Of a stretch of 64,000 bases of DNA, positions 7,893 to 16,349 are shown one piece after another. Below the pieces are notes generated by a model. That model ran no database searches, was not told the origin of the DNA, and saw only the letters and a program-made list of their open reading frames with translations. The DNA lies in NCBI RefSeq assembly GCF_018070325.1, contig NZ_JAGPXY010000014.1:1-64000 (forward strand), in the 5' to 3' direction. This DNA is from Micromonospora sp. H61 (GTDB taxonomy: Bacteria > Actinomycetota > Actinomycetes > Mycobacteriales > Micromonosporaceae). The number at the start of each line of letters is the position of its first letter. The stretch's first letter is position 1. Made by a program: the position numbers and the translations under genes.

Positions 7893-8972
7893 TCAGGAGG
7901 TCTGCGGCTCCGGGCCACGAAGCGCCTGCTCGACGGCGTCGCGTACGCGGGCGTCCTCGCGCGCCTTGCTCTGCGCCCGGTTGCGGCGTCGGTACAGGTA
8001 CGCCCCGACGAGCAGGGCGATCAGCACGACGAGCACCAGCACCAGCATCCAGGGCAGGGCCCAGCCGTGCGCGGTGACCTGGACCGGCTTGAGCGAGGTG
8101 GTGGAACCCGAGGCGTCGGTGAGCAGGGGTGTCACCGTCGCGGTCGCGGCCAGCAAGACGGCGGGAGCCACCCCGTGTACGGGCACCGTCACGTCCCAGC
8201 TCTCACCCGGAAGCAGCTCCGGCGGCGCGGCGACATCCTCGGCCCGCACCCGCAGCAGGCCGAACGGGCCCGAGACGGTCACCGCCTGCCTACCGGACAG
8301 GGCCGCGTTGCCGACGTTGTGGACCTTGTAGGTGATGGTGGCGTCACCCTTGCTGAACGGGTTGGTCGGCCCGGCGTACGTGACGTGGAGGTTCTCGATC
8401 GCGAGGTTCGGCTTCAGCTCGCCGCCCACCCGCAACTTGATCCGGATACCGAGGCGCCGGTCGACGTTGATCCCCTCAGCCTGGTCGGCCTGGGTCAGCG
8501 TGGTGAGGATGCCACCGACGTAGTCGCCGGGCGTGGCGTTCTCCGGAACGTTGACCTTGAAGGGGACCTGGGCGGTCTTTCCGGGCTGGATCACGACGCT
8601 GCCGGCGTTCGGCTTCACCCAGGCGCCGATCGCGATCGACTTCTTGTCCTTGGTGAGCAGGTCGAGCTGGCCGGCGTCGGTGGTGAAGCCGTCGGCCGCG
8701 TACACGGAGAGGGTCAGCGGCGCCGGGCCGCGGTTGGCCACGACCATGGCGTCCTCGACGGCACCGCCCGGGTTGACGTTGTAGCTGTAGCTGGACCGGG
8801 CCTCGCCGTAGCCGTTGGAGGCCGTCCGGACCGTCCAGGCGACGTTGCCGTCCGCCGCCAGGGCGGGACCGGCGCCGACACCGACGGCCGCGACGACGGC
8901 GAGCAGGGACAGTGCGGTCGTACGGAGGCGTGCGGTGGTCGTGGTCTTCCAGCGAGTTACGGACGGTTGCAT
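7893..8972 (-). CDS. DUF916-like WxL-interacting cell-surface protein
   Basis: 359 aa. There is a signal peptide (about 1-40, ending GPALAADG), a beta-sandwich region resembling the WxL-protein peptidoglycan-binding domain DUF916 (NVNPGGAVEDAMVVANRGPA ... VNVPENATPGDYVGGILTTL, about 45-165), a second Ig-like region (VHNVGNAALSGRQAVTVSGP, about 200-305), one transmembrane helix (LPWMLVLVLVVLIALLVGAY) and a basic tail. In Firmicutes such proteins bind peptidoglycan and present WxL-domain partners. AAGGAC precedes the ATG. It is the last gene of a leftward cluster behind the phosphatase gene, whose C-terminus is WxL-like. Confidence 0.75.
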   Translation of the reverse strand: MQPSVTRWKTTTTARLRTTALSLLAVVAAVGVGAGPALAADGNVAWTVRTASNGYGEARSSYSYNVNPGGAVEDAMVVANRGPAPLTLSVYAADGFTTDAGQLDLLTKDKKSIAIGAWVKPNAGSVVIQPGKTAQVPFKVNVPENATPGDYVGGILTTLTQADQAEGINVDRRLGIRIKLRVGGELKPNLAIENLHVTYAGPTNPFSKGDATITYKVHNVGNAALSGRQAVTVSGPFGLLRVRAEDVAAPPELLPGESWDVTVPVHGVAPAVLLAATATVTPLLTDASGSTTSLKPVQVTAHGWALPWMLVLVLVVLIALLVGAYLYRRRNRAQSKAREDARVRDAVEQALRGPEPQTS

Positions 8973-9012
8973 CTCAAGTCCTTGTGGTGATCTTGGTAGT
9001 GGGTGAACCGGT

Positions 9013-9045
9013 GGCGGGGTAGGCCCCGAAGGTGCCTACCCCGCC
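9013..9045 (-). terminator. 12-bp hairpin between the phosphatase and DUF916 genes
   Basis: GGCGGGGTAGGC and GCCTACCCCGCC pair around a 9-nt loop inside the 89-nt gap. There is no U-tract. It may partly terminate after the phosphatase gene or stabilise its mRNA, giving unequal expression of the two proteins. Confidence 0.45.
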
Positions 9046-9061
9046 GAGTGGAACAGTCCGG

Positions 9062-11041
9062 TCAGCTGCTCAGGGCAGTGATCGTGAGGGTGGTGCGGTA
9101 GCTGCCCTTCGCGATGCTGTCCGGGATCTTCAGATCCAGGTCAGCGCCGAGCTTGGCGCCACCACGCGGGTGACCCTGCGCGGCCGCGGCGAGCGCGCTG
9201 GAGACCGAGAGGCCCTTGCCCTGGTCGTCGAGCGACGACAGGACCGGGGCACCGGCCTCGGCGCCCGCGCCGGCGTCGAGCACGTACGGGTTCCAACCGA
9301 GGTAGGAGCCGGAGAACTTCTTGTCGGCGTCCTGGAAGTCGCCGACGTTGGCCGAGATCGACCACGGGGCGAGCGACCGGCGGCTGTCCGACACGAGGAT
9401 CGGGTTGATCTTGCCGTTGGCCTGGAAGTAGGTGCCGTTGCGCTCCTGCGCGGTGCCCAGGTCGACCAGACCGTTGTAGCCGTCGATCGTCCAGCCGAAC
9501 TCGCCCGGAGCCGGGTTCGGCACGTTGACCTGAATGGCCTGACCGTCACCGCTGTACGGGTGAATCGTGGTGTTGTCGACGATCGAGCCGACCGGCTGGC
9601 CGTCCGGGGTGTTGACGCAGGAGACGCCCTTCTCGACCGCCGCGTTCGGTGCCGCGCAGGTGCCGCTGCGAATGTTCTGCAGGACCAGCTTGTCCGCCTT
9701 GACCTGCACCTTGACGTAGCTGCGAACGTGCTCCTGGTTCTGCGCCGAGTTGAACCAGTAGTTGCTCGGGTTCAGCGGGTCCGGGCCGAGGCCCTCGACA
9801 CCAGTGCCGGAGTTGTCGGGCTTCTTGATGTCGTAGTACTTCGAGCCGGAGGCCGAGTTCGCCGTCACGTAGATGACACCGCCCGGGCCGGGGAACACGT
9901 CGGCAGCACCCGGCTTCTCGGCCGGGTTCTCCTTCTGGCCGTTCTTGATGGAGTAGCTACGGGTGTAGACGTGGTCGTGACCCTGCAGCACCATGTCGAT
10001 GCCGAGATCGGAGAACGCCGTCGTGAAGTCCTTCCGGCGGTTCTTGTTGTCCGCGTCGGTGGAGTGGCTCGCGGCCGAGTAGATCGCGTGGTGGTAGACG
10101 AGCACCTTCCACTTGGCCTCGGAGCCGTGCTTGTTGACGACGTCGGTGACGTACGAGACGTGCGCCGCGTCGCCACCGGGCGAGCCGTCGGCGGGGTTGA
10201 CGTAGCTGTTGCTGTTGATGTCGATGAACAGCACGTCCTTGTAGATGTACCAGTAGTCGCCGCCGGAGCGGGTCGACTGGTCACCGTTGTAGTACTGGGC
10301 CGAACGGTCGGTGTTCGGGGTGAAGTGGTGCTGCTCCCAGGACTTGCCGCCGACGTCGTGGTTACCGATGGTCGCGGCCGTCGGGTACTGCCGAAGCTGC
10401 TCCGGGGAGAGGTACGCGTCCCACTGTGCCTCGTTGTTCGCGGACTCGACGTGGTCGCCGCCGGAGACCAGCAGCTCGGCGTTCGGGTTCGCCGCGGTGG
10501 CGACCTTCAGGGTTTCCGCCCAACCGGCCTGGTCCTTCGCGACGTCGCCGGAGGCGCCGATCTGGGGGTCGCCGAAGAACAGGAAGTCGTAGTCGCCCTC
10601 GAAGTCCTGCGTCTTGAAGGCGTACGCCGGGGACCAGCTGCCCTCGGCGCCGACCCGGTACGAGTACGCCGTGTTCTCACGCAGGTTGCTGATCGTGGCG
10701 TGCCGGTTGAAGCCGGTGGTGGAGGTGTTCGCCGCGCCGACGGCGTCGAAGCTGACCGCGCCGGCCGGGAACTCGCCGTTGACGATCTCGGCGGTCGGGG
10801 CGAGCTGGATCTTCTGCGCGGTGTCGGCGGAGGAGTACCAGCTCACGATGCGCTGGGTCTCGTTGGCGCCGACGCCGAGGACCACACCGGTGATCGTGGT
10901 GGACTCGGCCGCGCTCGCGGTGGCCGTCAGGCCACTGCCGAGGGCCGCGCCCAGGCCGAGGAACCCGGCTGCGACCCCGGCGACCAGGCGCCGCCGCACG
11001 AGCGCGGAGGCCCGTGTCGAGGTGCTCAATGTCATCGACAT
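9062..11041 (-). CDS. secreted purple-acid-type metallophosphoesterase with WxL-like C-terminus
   Basis: 659 aa. There is a signal peptide (about 1-45, TATASAAES), a purple-acid-phosphatase N-terminal FnIII-like domain (VGANETQRIVSWYSS to SWSPAYAFKTQ) and a calcineurin-like phosphoesterase domain with all metal motifs: FFGDPQIG, SGGDHVE, IGNHDVGG, VYHHAIYS and GHDHVYTRS. The last about 130 residues (SRRSLAPWSISANVGDFQD ... SIAKGSYRTTLTITALSS) look like a WxL surface domain, although the terminal W-x-L itself is missing. The ATG at 11041 has an AAGGGAA Shine-Dalgarno; an upstream in-frame extension lacks a signal sequence. It probably releases phosphate from organic esters at the cell surface. 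Confidence 0.85.
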   Translation of the reverse strand: MSMTLSTSTRASALVRRRLVAGVAAGFLGLGAALGSGLTATASAAESTTITGVVLGVGANETQRIVSWYSSADTAQKIQLAPTAEIVNGEFPAGAVSFDAVGAANTSTTGFNRHATISNLRENTAYSYRVGAEGSWSPAYAFKTQDFEGDYDFLFFGDPQIGASGDVAKDQAGWAETLKVATAANPNAELLVSGGDHVESANNEAQWDAYLSPEQLRQYPTAATIGNHDVGGKSWEQHHFTPNTDRSAQYYNGDQSTRSGGDYWYIYKDVLFIDINSNSYVNPADGSPGGDAAHVSYVTDVVNKHGSEAKWKVLVYHHAIYSAASHSTDADNKNRRKDFTTAFSDLGIDMVLQGHDHVYTRSYSIKNGQKENPAEKPGAADVFPGPGGVIYVTANSASGSKYYDIKKPDNSGTGVEGLGPDPLNPSNYWFNSAQNQEHVRSYVKVQVKADKLVLQNIRSGTCAAPNAAVEKGVSCVNTPDGQPVGSIVDNTTIHPYSGDGQAIQVNVPNPAPGEFGWTIDGYNGLVDLGTAQERNGTYFQANGKINPILVSDSRRSLAPWSISANVGDFQDADKKFSGSYLGWNPYVLDAGAGAEAGAPVLSSLDDQGKGLSVSSALAAAAQGHPRGGAKLGADLDLKIPDSIAKGSYRTTLTITALSS

Positions 11042-11178
11042 TGTTCCCTTTTCAAATAGAGAAATGGATTGTGCCTTCACCCGACGCTGGGGAAGCAATT
11101 CCACGCTTTCGCCGCCCGATGAACCGGCCATGAACGTGATCTTGCGAAAGACTGCACTCACGAACTACTTAGCTCTAC

Positions 11179-12396
11179 TCATGATCCGGAAATGCGCTGC
11201 ACAAACCAGATCAACCCCATAATGGACACGCCTGCGGAAACAGCTCCGGTCGCCCAGAGGCCGGCTTTCGGCGCACGACGGCGCAGCACGAACAGCAGCG
11301 GGAAGACGACAGCGATAATCGTCAACTGAACGACCTCGATGCCGACGTTGAACACCAGCAGCGACCACAGCAGGGTCCACGACCACGCCTCGTCGATACC
11401 CAGCGCGCCCGCGAAGCCGAGGCCGTGCACGAGGCCGAAGCAGAACACCACACTGAGGCGGATCCAGCCGGCCCGATCCAGGCTGAAATGGCCGCGCCCG
11501 GCCGTCTCCAGGTCGGCCGCGTGCTCACCACGCCGCCAGATCCCCCACAGGTGCCAACCGGCGACGACGGCGATCGAGAGCGCGATGATCGGCTCCACGA
11601 TCACCCCCGGCACCTCGACCAGGCCGAGCGCGGCGAGCATGAACGTCACCGAGTGCGCCAGGGTGAAGCTGGTGGCCGCGAGCACGATCTCCCGAAGCCG
11701 CCGAGACCCGGCGATGAGCGCCAGCAGGAACAGGATGTGGTCGACCCCGGTCAGCAGATGCTCGGCGCCCAGGAGGAAGAACTCGCCGAACCGCTCGTAC
11801 CAGGCCTGCGCGGTCGAGAAGGACGGGTTGGCGGCGTCGAGCGCCGCACTGCCCGAACGGCCGTCGATCTCGTAGGTGACTATCGTCTTCGTGCCCTTGA
11901 CGTAGCCCTCACCATCAGGGAAGAGGCCGCTGCGCACCACGTGCTCGTCGGCCCGCTCCGGGCAGGTCCAGTCGAGCAGCAGGTCCGCGTACGGCACACC
12001 CTCGCGCTCGCCGACCGTCGCGTCACCCACCTGGGTCGGCCGGCAGGCCGCACCCCGGGAACTCACCGAGAACCGGTCGGAGACGTACCCGAGAACCGCC
12101 GACGCGTGACCCTTCAGTGCGGCGGCCTGGGCGGCGGTGTCGCCCGCCTCGAACGCGGCGGTCCCCGCCTGGAAGAGCGGGTCGTCGTCGCCGGCATCCG
12201 CGGCGGAAACGACGAGGAGGTCGTATTCGAGCTCCACCCCGGTCCGAATGTGACCCTCATCTCCCGCTGCAATTTTCGCGTACACGGTCGACGAGAAGCC
12301 GTGCGCGGACGCCGGTTCGGCGCCCAGAAACGGAACCACCGCTGCGGCGAACCCGACAGCGGCGACGATAACGGTGCGGCGGATGCGGCCTGACAT
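11179..12396 (-). CDS. HupE/UreJ-family membrane protein
   Basis: 405 aa. There is a signal peptide ending PASAHGFSS, an extracytoplasmic region of about 180 residues, then about seven transmembrane helices starting near AEHLLTGVDHILFLLALIAG. That motif, with SFTLAHSVTFMLAALG and FGLVHGLGFAGAL, is the conserved His/Asp-rich HupE/UreJ signature. Some HupE proteins transport nickel or cobalt; fusion to a large outer domain is common in this subfamily and its substrate is unknown. GAGGGAG precedes ATG 12396, which decides against the longer frame. It is the first gene of the leftward cluster, 137 nt ahead of the phosphatase. Confidence 0.8.
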   Translation of the reverse strand: MSGRIRRTVIVAAVGFAAAVVPFLGAEPASAHGFSSTVYAKIAAGDEGHIRTGVELEYDLLVVSAADAGDDDPLFQAGTAAFEAGDTAAQAAALKGHASAVLGYVSDRFSVSSRGAACRPTQVGDATVGEREGVPYADLLLDWTCPERADEHVVRSGLFPDGEGYVKGTKTIVTYEIDGRSGSAALDAANPSFSTAQAWYERFGEFFLLGAEHLLTGVDHILFLLALIAGSRRLREIVLAATSFTLAHSVTFMLAALGLVEVPGVIVEPIIALSIAVVAGWHLWGIWRRGEHAADLETAGRGHFSLDRAGWIRLSVVFCFGLVHGLGFAGALGIDEAWSWTLLWSLLVFNVGIEVVQLTIIAVVFPLLFVLRRRAPKAGLWATGAVSAGVSIMGLIWFVQRISGS

Positions 12397-12577
12397 TCGA
12401 CTCCCTCGGTTGGCCAGTGCACGTTGCATGCCGTTGGTGAACACCAACCCGCGCACCGACGAACCGCCGGGGAACAACTTCCCCGAACGGCCGCCCACCG
12501 ATTACCGGTGACCGGAATTGAGATAGGAATACGAAGAAGTACGCGCACTTTCCGCCACCACCCGGAGGACGATCACC

Positions 12578-13240
12578 TTGCGCCCCCCGCTTCGGGCCGT
12601 TGCCATGCTGGCCGTGACCGCCGCGCTGGTCACCGCCTGCAACTCCAGCGACGACTGGTCCGAGCCACGTCCGGCGCCCAGCGCCATCGGCACTCTCGGC
12701 CCGGGGTTCGTCGACCCCTCCACGAAGCCCGCGCCGGAGGCGACCATCACCCCGCGGCCCGGTTCGTGGGCCGACGTCCACCCGCCGAAGGACTACCGGG
12801 TCGTCCTGCTGACCAGCGGTACGGACAACCCGACCAAGGCCCTCGTGACGGCGGTGAAGGAGTGGGCCGACGACGAGCACGTCGACCTGAGGACCATCGT
12901 CGTCGGCAGTGCGCACGACACCGTTCCCAGCATCGCCAAGGCGATGGAGATGGGCCCGGACCTCATCGTCAGCGCGGGCAACGACCTCATCGACGGCCTC
13001 GCGCTGGTCACCCCGAACCACCTGGACGAGAAGTTCCTCGTGGTCGGCGCGGAACTCGCCGAGCCCACCTACAACGTCACAGCTGTCGACTGGGACGGCG
13101 CGTCGTTCCGTGGCGAGGGGCTCGGCATGTCCTCGACGTACGACCCGAACTCGTTCACCGCGGACCGGTGCGCGGCGGCCATCCGGGCGGGCGTGGCCGC
13201 GGTCCTCAACGACCTGACCGGGCTCGTGGTCTGGCTCTGA
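12578..13240 (+). CDS. BMP-like substrate-binding lipoprotein
   Basis: 220 aa lipoprotein: signal peptide with lipobox LVTAC (Cys at about residue 21), then a Ser/Pro-rich tether. The domain DYRVVLLTSGTDNPTKALVT ... MEMGPDLIVSAGNDLIDGLA resembles one lobe of the BMP/PnrA (Med) nucleoside-binding family. At 220 aa it is much shorter than full two-lobe binding proteins (about 330-350 aa). The start is TTG at 12578, supported by GGAGG 10 nt upstream; no ATG or GTG fits the signal peptide. No transporter genes accompany it. It diverges from the HupE gene. Confidence 0.65.
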   Translation: MRPPLRAVAMLAVTAALVTACNSSDDWSEPRPAPSAIGTLGPGFVDPSTKPAPEATITPRPGSWADVHPPKDYRVVLLTSGTDNPTKALVTAVKEWADDEHVDLRTIVVGSAHDTVPSIAKAMEMGPDLIVSAGNDLIDGLALVTPNHLDEKFLVVGAELAEPTYNVTAVDWDGASFRGEGLGMSSTYDPNSFTADRCAAAIRAGVAAVLNDLTGLVVWL

Positions 13241-13268
13241 CGCTCGGCTCCGCCGCGCAGCCGCGCGA

Positions 13269-13301
13269 CCCGGTGCGGAGGCTGTGTGCCTCCGCACCGG
13301 G
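13269..13301. terminator. bidirectional terminator
   Basis: CCCGGTGCGGAGGC and GCCTCCGCACCGGG form a perfect 14-bp stem with loop TGTGT between the convergent lipoprotein and CE15 genes. It can serve both directions. Confidence 0.75.
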
Positions 13302-13309
13302 CCTGCGGG

Positions 13310-14986
13310 TCACCCGGTGGAACAGGTGGGAGTCATCCCCGCACCGGTGCCGCTGCCCTGGTAACCGAACTCGGTCGACTGCCCGGCTGCGATGGCGCCG
13401 TTGTAGGCGACATTGGTGAACTGGACGGTCCCGGTGCTGCCGCTCCGATTGGCGCTCCAGATGCTGGTGATGCTGGCACCCGACGGCAGAGTCATGGTTA
13501 CCGTCCAACCGTTTACCGGCGCGGTGCCGGCGCTCACCCGCACCGTGGCGACGAAACCGCCCGTCCACTGGTTGACCGACACCGTCGCCGCACAGCCACC
13601 GGTCGGGGGCGGCGTGGTCGGGGGCGGCGTGGTCGGCGGCGGCGTGGTCGGCGGCGGCGTGGTCGGCGGCGGCGTGGTCGGCGGCGGCGTGGTCGGCGGC
13701 GGCGTGGTCGGGCCGTCAGCCAGGACCGGCGTCGGCCAGTCCCGCCAGTCGGCCAACCGGCCGAGCGCCCTGCTGGAAATCCGGATCACGCCCGGCTCGT
13801 TGCCCGTCTTCAGCAAAAACTTGCGGATGTTGTTCTGCAGAGGGGTACGCCACTCGGGGCGGTTGGCGCAGTGGCTGCCGTCCTGCACGTCGGACCAGTA
13901 GGTGATGTTGTCGCCGGCGCCGAGCGCCTGGTAGACCTCGGCGCCGCCCAGGGCCGCGACGCTCGCCGACCGGGGGCCGAGGTTGGCGATGTGTGGGTTG
14001 TCCATGATGAACAAGCCGCGCGGTGCCACCATCGCGACCATCTCGTGGGTGTCCACCGGGAGCCGGTTCGGGCTGCCGGTGAAGGAGCCGAACGCGTCAC
14101 CCAGCCAGGGTTGCTCCCCGTACGCGCTGCTCAGGCTCTGCGCGCCCTCACCCGGGATCCCCCGGAAGATGGGGACGCCCGCGCTGCCCGACTCGATCGG
14201 CATGGTCAGGGCGATGCGCTGGTCGAACACGCCGATCGCGAAGGCGCCCTTGCCGTAACGGGAGCAACCGGTGACGCCCATCGCGTCGGCCTTGAGGATC
14301 CTGCCGTCGGACTGCTCGATGACGTCGATGATCCGGCTGACGCCCCACCCCCAGGCGGCGAGCAGTCCGGTGCTGCTCGATGAGCCGTAGATGCTGTAGA
14401 ACGCGCCCTGCTTGTTGGTCCGGGGAGTGCCCTCGCGGCCGACTGCCAGCGGGTCGTAACTGATCACGGCAGCGCCGGCGGCTTTGATGGTGGCCGTGTC
14501 GGCGCCGAACCCGCCGACGACCACGACGGCGGGAAAGGGACCGGTGCCGCTCGGCAGCTCGACCCGCGCCGAGAAGGTGGAGCTCCTGCCGTTGTGTGCC
14601 ACGTTGACGGTGACGGTGCTGTTGGACACCGTCCCCGTGACCGTCGCGGGCTTGGCGGGCTTCTCGCCAAAGACGAACTTCTCGGCAAGTTCCTTGATCT
14701 CCGCCCGCCGGCAGCGCCAGTCGGACCTGGCGGTGATGGTCGTTCCGTTCAGCTTCTTGAAGGGATCGGGAAGCTTGGCGTTGGTGGGCAGCGAGCCCAG
14801 GTCCGGCAGACCGGACACGGCGCAGTCGACGCCCTCGTCCTCCACTGCCGCAGCCAGCGTGCCCATGGCGGCTTGCGCATTCGTCGTTCGTGTCACTACC
14901 GATACCGATCCGGCGACAGTGAGCGCCGCCAGCGCCAGCACGACGACCAGGAACCGGGTCCTGGAACGGCCCGAGGGGATGGTCAC
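13310..14986 (-). CDS. CE15 glucuronoyl methylesterase with CBM2
   Basis: 558 aa secreted enzyme. A signal peptide and membrane anchor (FLVVVLALAALTVAGSVSVV) is followed by a CE15 alpha/beta-hydrolase with the catalytic serine in GCSRYGKGAF (Ser242), an acidic residue in PIESGSAG and a histidine in QDGSHCANRPEW. CE15 enzymes cut the ester between 4-O-methylglucuronic acid of xylan and lignin. A linker of seven TTPPP repeats leads to a C-terminal cellulose-binding CBM2 (about 462-558; VNQWTGGFVATVRV, WTVTMTLPSGASITSIWSAN). The GTG at 14986 follows AAGGAGA. Two palindromic CGAAA/TTTCG boxes lie upstream. Confidence 0.9.
   Translation of the reverse strand: MTIPSGRSRTRFLVVVLALAALTVAGSVSVVTRTTNAQAAMGTLAAAVEDEGVDCAVSGLPDLGSLPTNAKLPDPFKKLNGTTITARSDWRCRRAEIKELAEKFVFGEKPAKPATVTGTVSNSTVTVNVAHNGRSSTFSARVELPSGTGPFPAVVVVGGFGADTATIKAAGAAVISYDPLAVGREGTPRTNKQGAFYSIYGSSSSTGLLAAWGWGVSRIIDVIEQSDGRILKADAMGVTGCSRYGKGAFAIGVFDQRIALTMPIESGSAGVPIFRGIPGEGAQSLSSAYGEQPWLGDAFGSFTGSPNRLPVDTHEMVAMVAPRGLFIMDNPHIANLGPRSASVAALGGAEVYQALGAGDNITYWSDVQDGSHCANRPEWRTPLQNNIRKFLLKTGNEPGVIRISSRALGRLADWRDWPTPVLADGPTTPPPTTPPPTTPPPTTPPPTTPPPTTPPPTTPPPTGGCAATVSVNQWTGGFVATVRVSAGTAPVNGWTVTMTLPSGASITSIWSANRSGSTGTVQFTNVAYNGAIAAGQSTEFGYQGSGTGAGMTPTCSTG
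13605..13712 (-). repeat. 15-nt tandem repeat encoding TTPPP linker
   Basis: About seven near-identical 15-nt units (plus-strand GGCGGCGTGGTCGGC type) encode the (TTPPP)7 linker between the CE15 and CBM2 modules. The near-perfect nucleotide repetition suggests expansion by slippage. Confidence 0.85.
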
Positions 14987-15100
14987 TAGAGGTCTCCTTC
15001 CGAGGTGGTGGTTACAGGAAGGGACGAAGCGAGATCGATGATCACGATTGCCAGCCACGTCAAGCCTGGGCCGACTCATTGCAGAGTGTCAATGTTTTTC

Positions 15101-15135
15101 CGAAAGTTTCGACCCCATCTTGTCGAAACCTTTCG
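15101..15135. promoter_or_regulatory. two CGAAA/TTTCG operator boxes upstream of CE15 gene
   Basis: CGAAAGTTTCG (15101-15111) and CGAAACCTTTCG (15124-15135) are palindromes spaced about two helical turns apart, 115-150 nt upstream of the CE15 start. CGAAA-N-TTTCG boxes are known LacI-family operators of xylan-utilisation genes in actinomycetes. The rest of the 376-nt gap (14987-15362) has no gene I can support. Confidence 0.6.
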
Positions 15136-15362
15136 ACGCCAACGCCCGGACCGACGGCCGGCATCAGGTCCGCGCCGAGCACCGACGGCACGATCGTGGC
15201 CCGCTGTCGACGCGACGGTAAGGAGATCGGCAACTCGGACAGCCCGTGGGCCGAGTTCGCGGTCACGCAGACGATCCAGCGGGCCTACCGGATCGTCTGG
15301 CGCGTTGCCCGGTCCGGGGTGGCTGCCGCTGGAGCCGCCGCCCCGGACCGGACCTCAGTGCC

Positions 15363-16118
15363 TCAGGCGGTCAGGGCGCCGTCGATGGCGATGGACGCGC
15401 CGCTGATGAAGGTGGCCTCGTCGCTGAGCAGGAACGCGGTGAGCGCGGCGACCTCGTCGGAGGTTCCGGCTCGTCCGGTCGGCTGCGCCGACAGGTAGCG
15501 CTCCGCGATCTCCGGGGCCTGGCTGACCACGCCCTGCCAGAGCGGGGTGTCGATCAGGCCGGTGACCAGGGCGTTGACCCGTACACCGGAGCGCGCCACG
15601 TCCAGGGCCGCCGAGCGCGTCAGACCGATGACCCCGTGCTTCGCCGCGTTGTAGGCGGCCTGGGTCCCGTCGCCCTTCACGCCGGAGACCGAGGCGTTGT
15701 TGACGATCGCGCCACCGCCGGAGGCGATGATCGCCGGCAGCTCGTACTTGAGGCCGTAGAAGACGCTCGTCAGGTTGAGGGCGAGCGACCGGTGCCAGTT
15801 GTCGCTGTCGGTCTCGCGCACGCTGGCCATCGGGCCACCGCCGGCGTTGTTGAACGCGCCGTCCAGCCGCCCGTACTCAGTCACCGCGGCGTCCACGAGC
15901 CGCGCCATGTCCTCCTCGACCGTCACGTCGGTCGGCAAGAACAGGGCACTGCCGCCCGCGTTCCTGATCTGCGCGACGACTTCCTCGCCCCGGTCCTTGT
16001 CTCGGGCGCCGATGACGACGCGGGCTCCTTCCGTGGCCGCCCGCTGGGCGAACGCCAGGCCCATGCCCTGCGTGCCGCCGGTCACGACCAGCACCTTTGC
16101 TTCCAACCGTCCAGACAT
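15363..16118 (-). CDS. short-chain dehydrogenase/reductase (SDR)
   Basis: 251 aa classical SDR. The cofactor loop is TGGTQGMG (residues about 13-20), followed by NNAGGG, the catalytic Ser in NNASVSG, and YxxxK as AAYNAAKHG. The C-terminal FISGASIAIDGALTA is typical. It oxidises or reduces a carbonyl or hydroxyl substrate with NAD(P); the substrate is unknown. It is divergently transcribed from an MFS exporter gene, and both promoters carry a matching element, suggesting one regulator controls both. Confidence 0.9.
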   Translation of the reverse strand: MSGRLEAKVLVVTGGTQGMGLAFAQRAATEGARVVIGARDKDRGEEVVAQIRNAGGSALFLPTDVTVEEDMARLVDAAVTEYGRLDGAFNNAGGGPMASVRETDSDNWHRSLALNLTSVFYGLKYELPAIIASGGGAIVNNASVSGVKGDGTQAAYNAAKHGVIGLTRSAALDVARSGVRVNALVTGLIDTPLWQGVVSQAPEIAERYLSAQPTGRAGTSDEVAALTAFLLSDEATFISGASIAIDGALTA

Positions 16119-16182
16119 CTCGTCTCACATCCACTTCGACTGGTGAGCCGCCACGGGGCCCGCAGGGCTCTTCGTGAGACGG

Positions 16183-16204
16183 AACGCTAGCTTTTTCTGG
16201 AACG
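16183..16204 (-). promoter_or_regulatory. operator-like element, SDR side
   Basis: Read on the minus strand the element runs CGTTCCA-GAAAAAGC-TAGCGTT. It closely matches the plus-strand element at 16350-16372 in the same orientation relative to its gene. It lies 65-86 nt upstream of the SDR start. Confidence 0.45.
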
Positions 16205-16297
16205 TTCGACAAAGTAACGACACTCACAGTCGACCCCTCCACAGGCGCGACTTCCTCTTGATTGCTCGACACAATCCGGCAAAGGAGCTGATTTGGC

Positions 16298-16317
16298 CGT
16301 CCGAAACACCTCGGACG
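16298..16317. promoter_or_regulatory. inverted repeat between the SDR and MFS genes
   Basis: CGTCCGA-AACACC-TCGGACG is a perfect 7-bp inverted repeat in the 299-nt divergent region. It could be a separate operator or a short hairpin. Confidence 0.4.
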
Positions 16318-16349
16318 CCGCTGTAACCGCAGGCACATTCTTTGGTGGT

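Noticed and set aside
12257..13297. Long minus-strand open frame opposite the BMP-like lipoprotein gene.
   Set aside because: High-GC shadow frame: His/Arg/Asp-rich composition, no domain, and it overlaps a lipoprotein gene with clear signal peptide, lipobox and ribosome binding site.
13596..13720. Tandem repeat considered as a CRISPR-like array.
   Set aside because: Units are contiguous 15-mers with no spacers and encode a TTPPP protein linker in frame.
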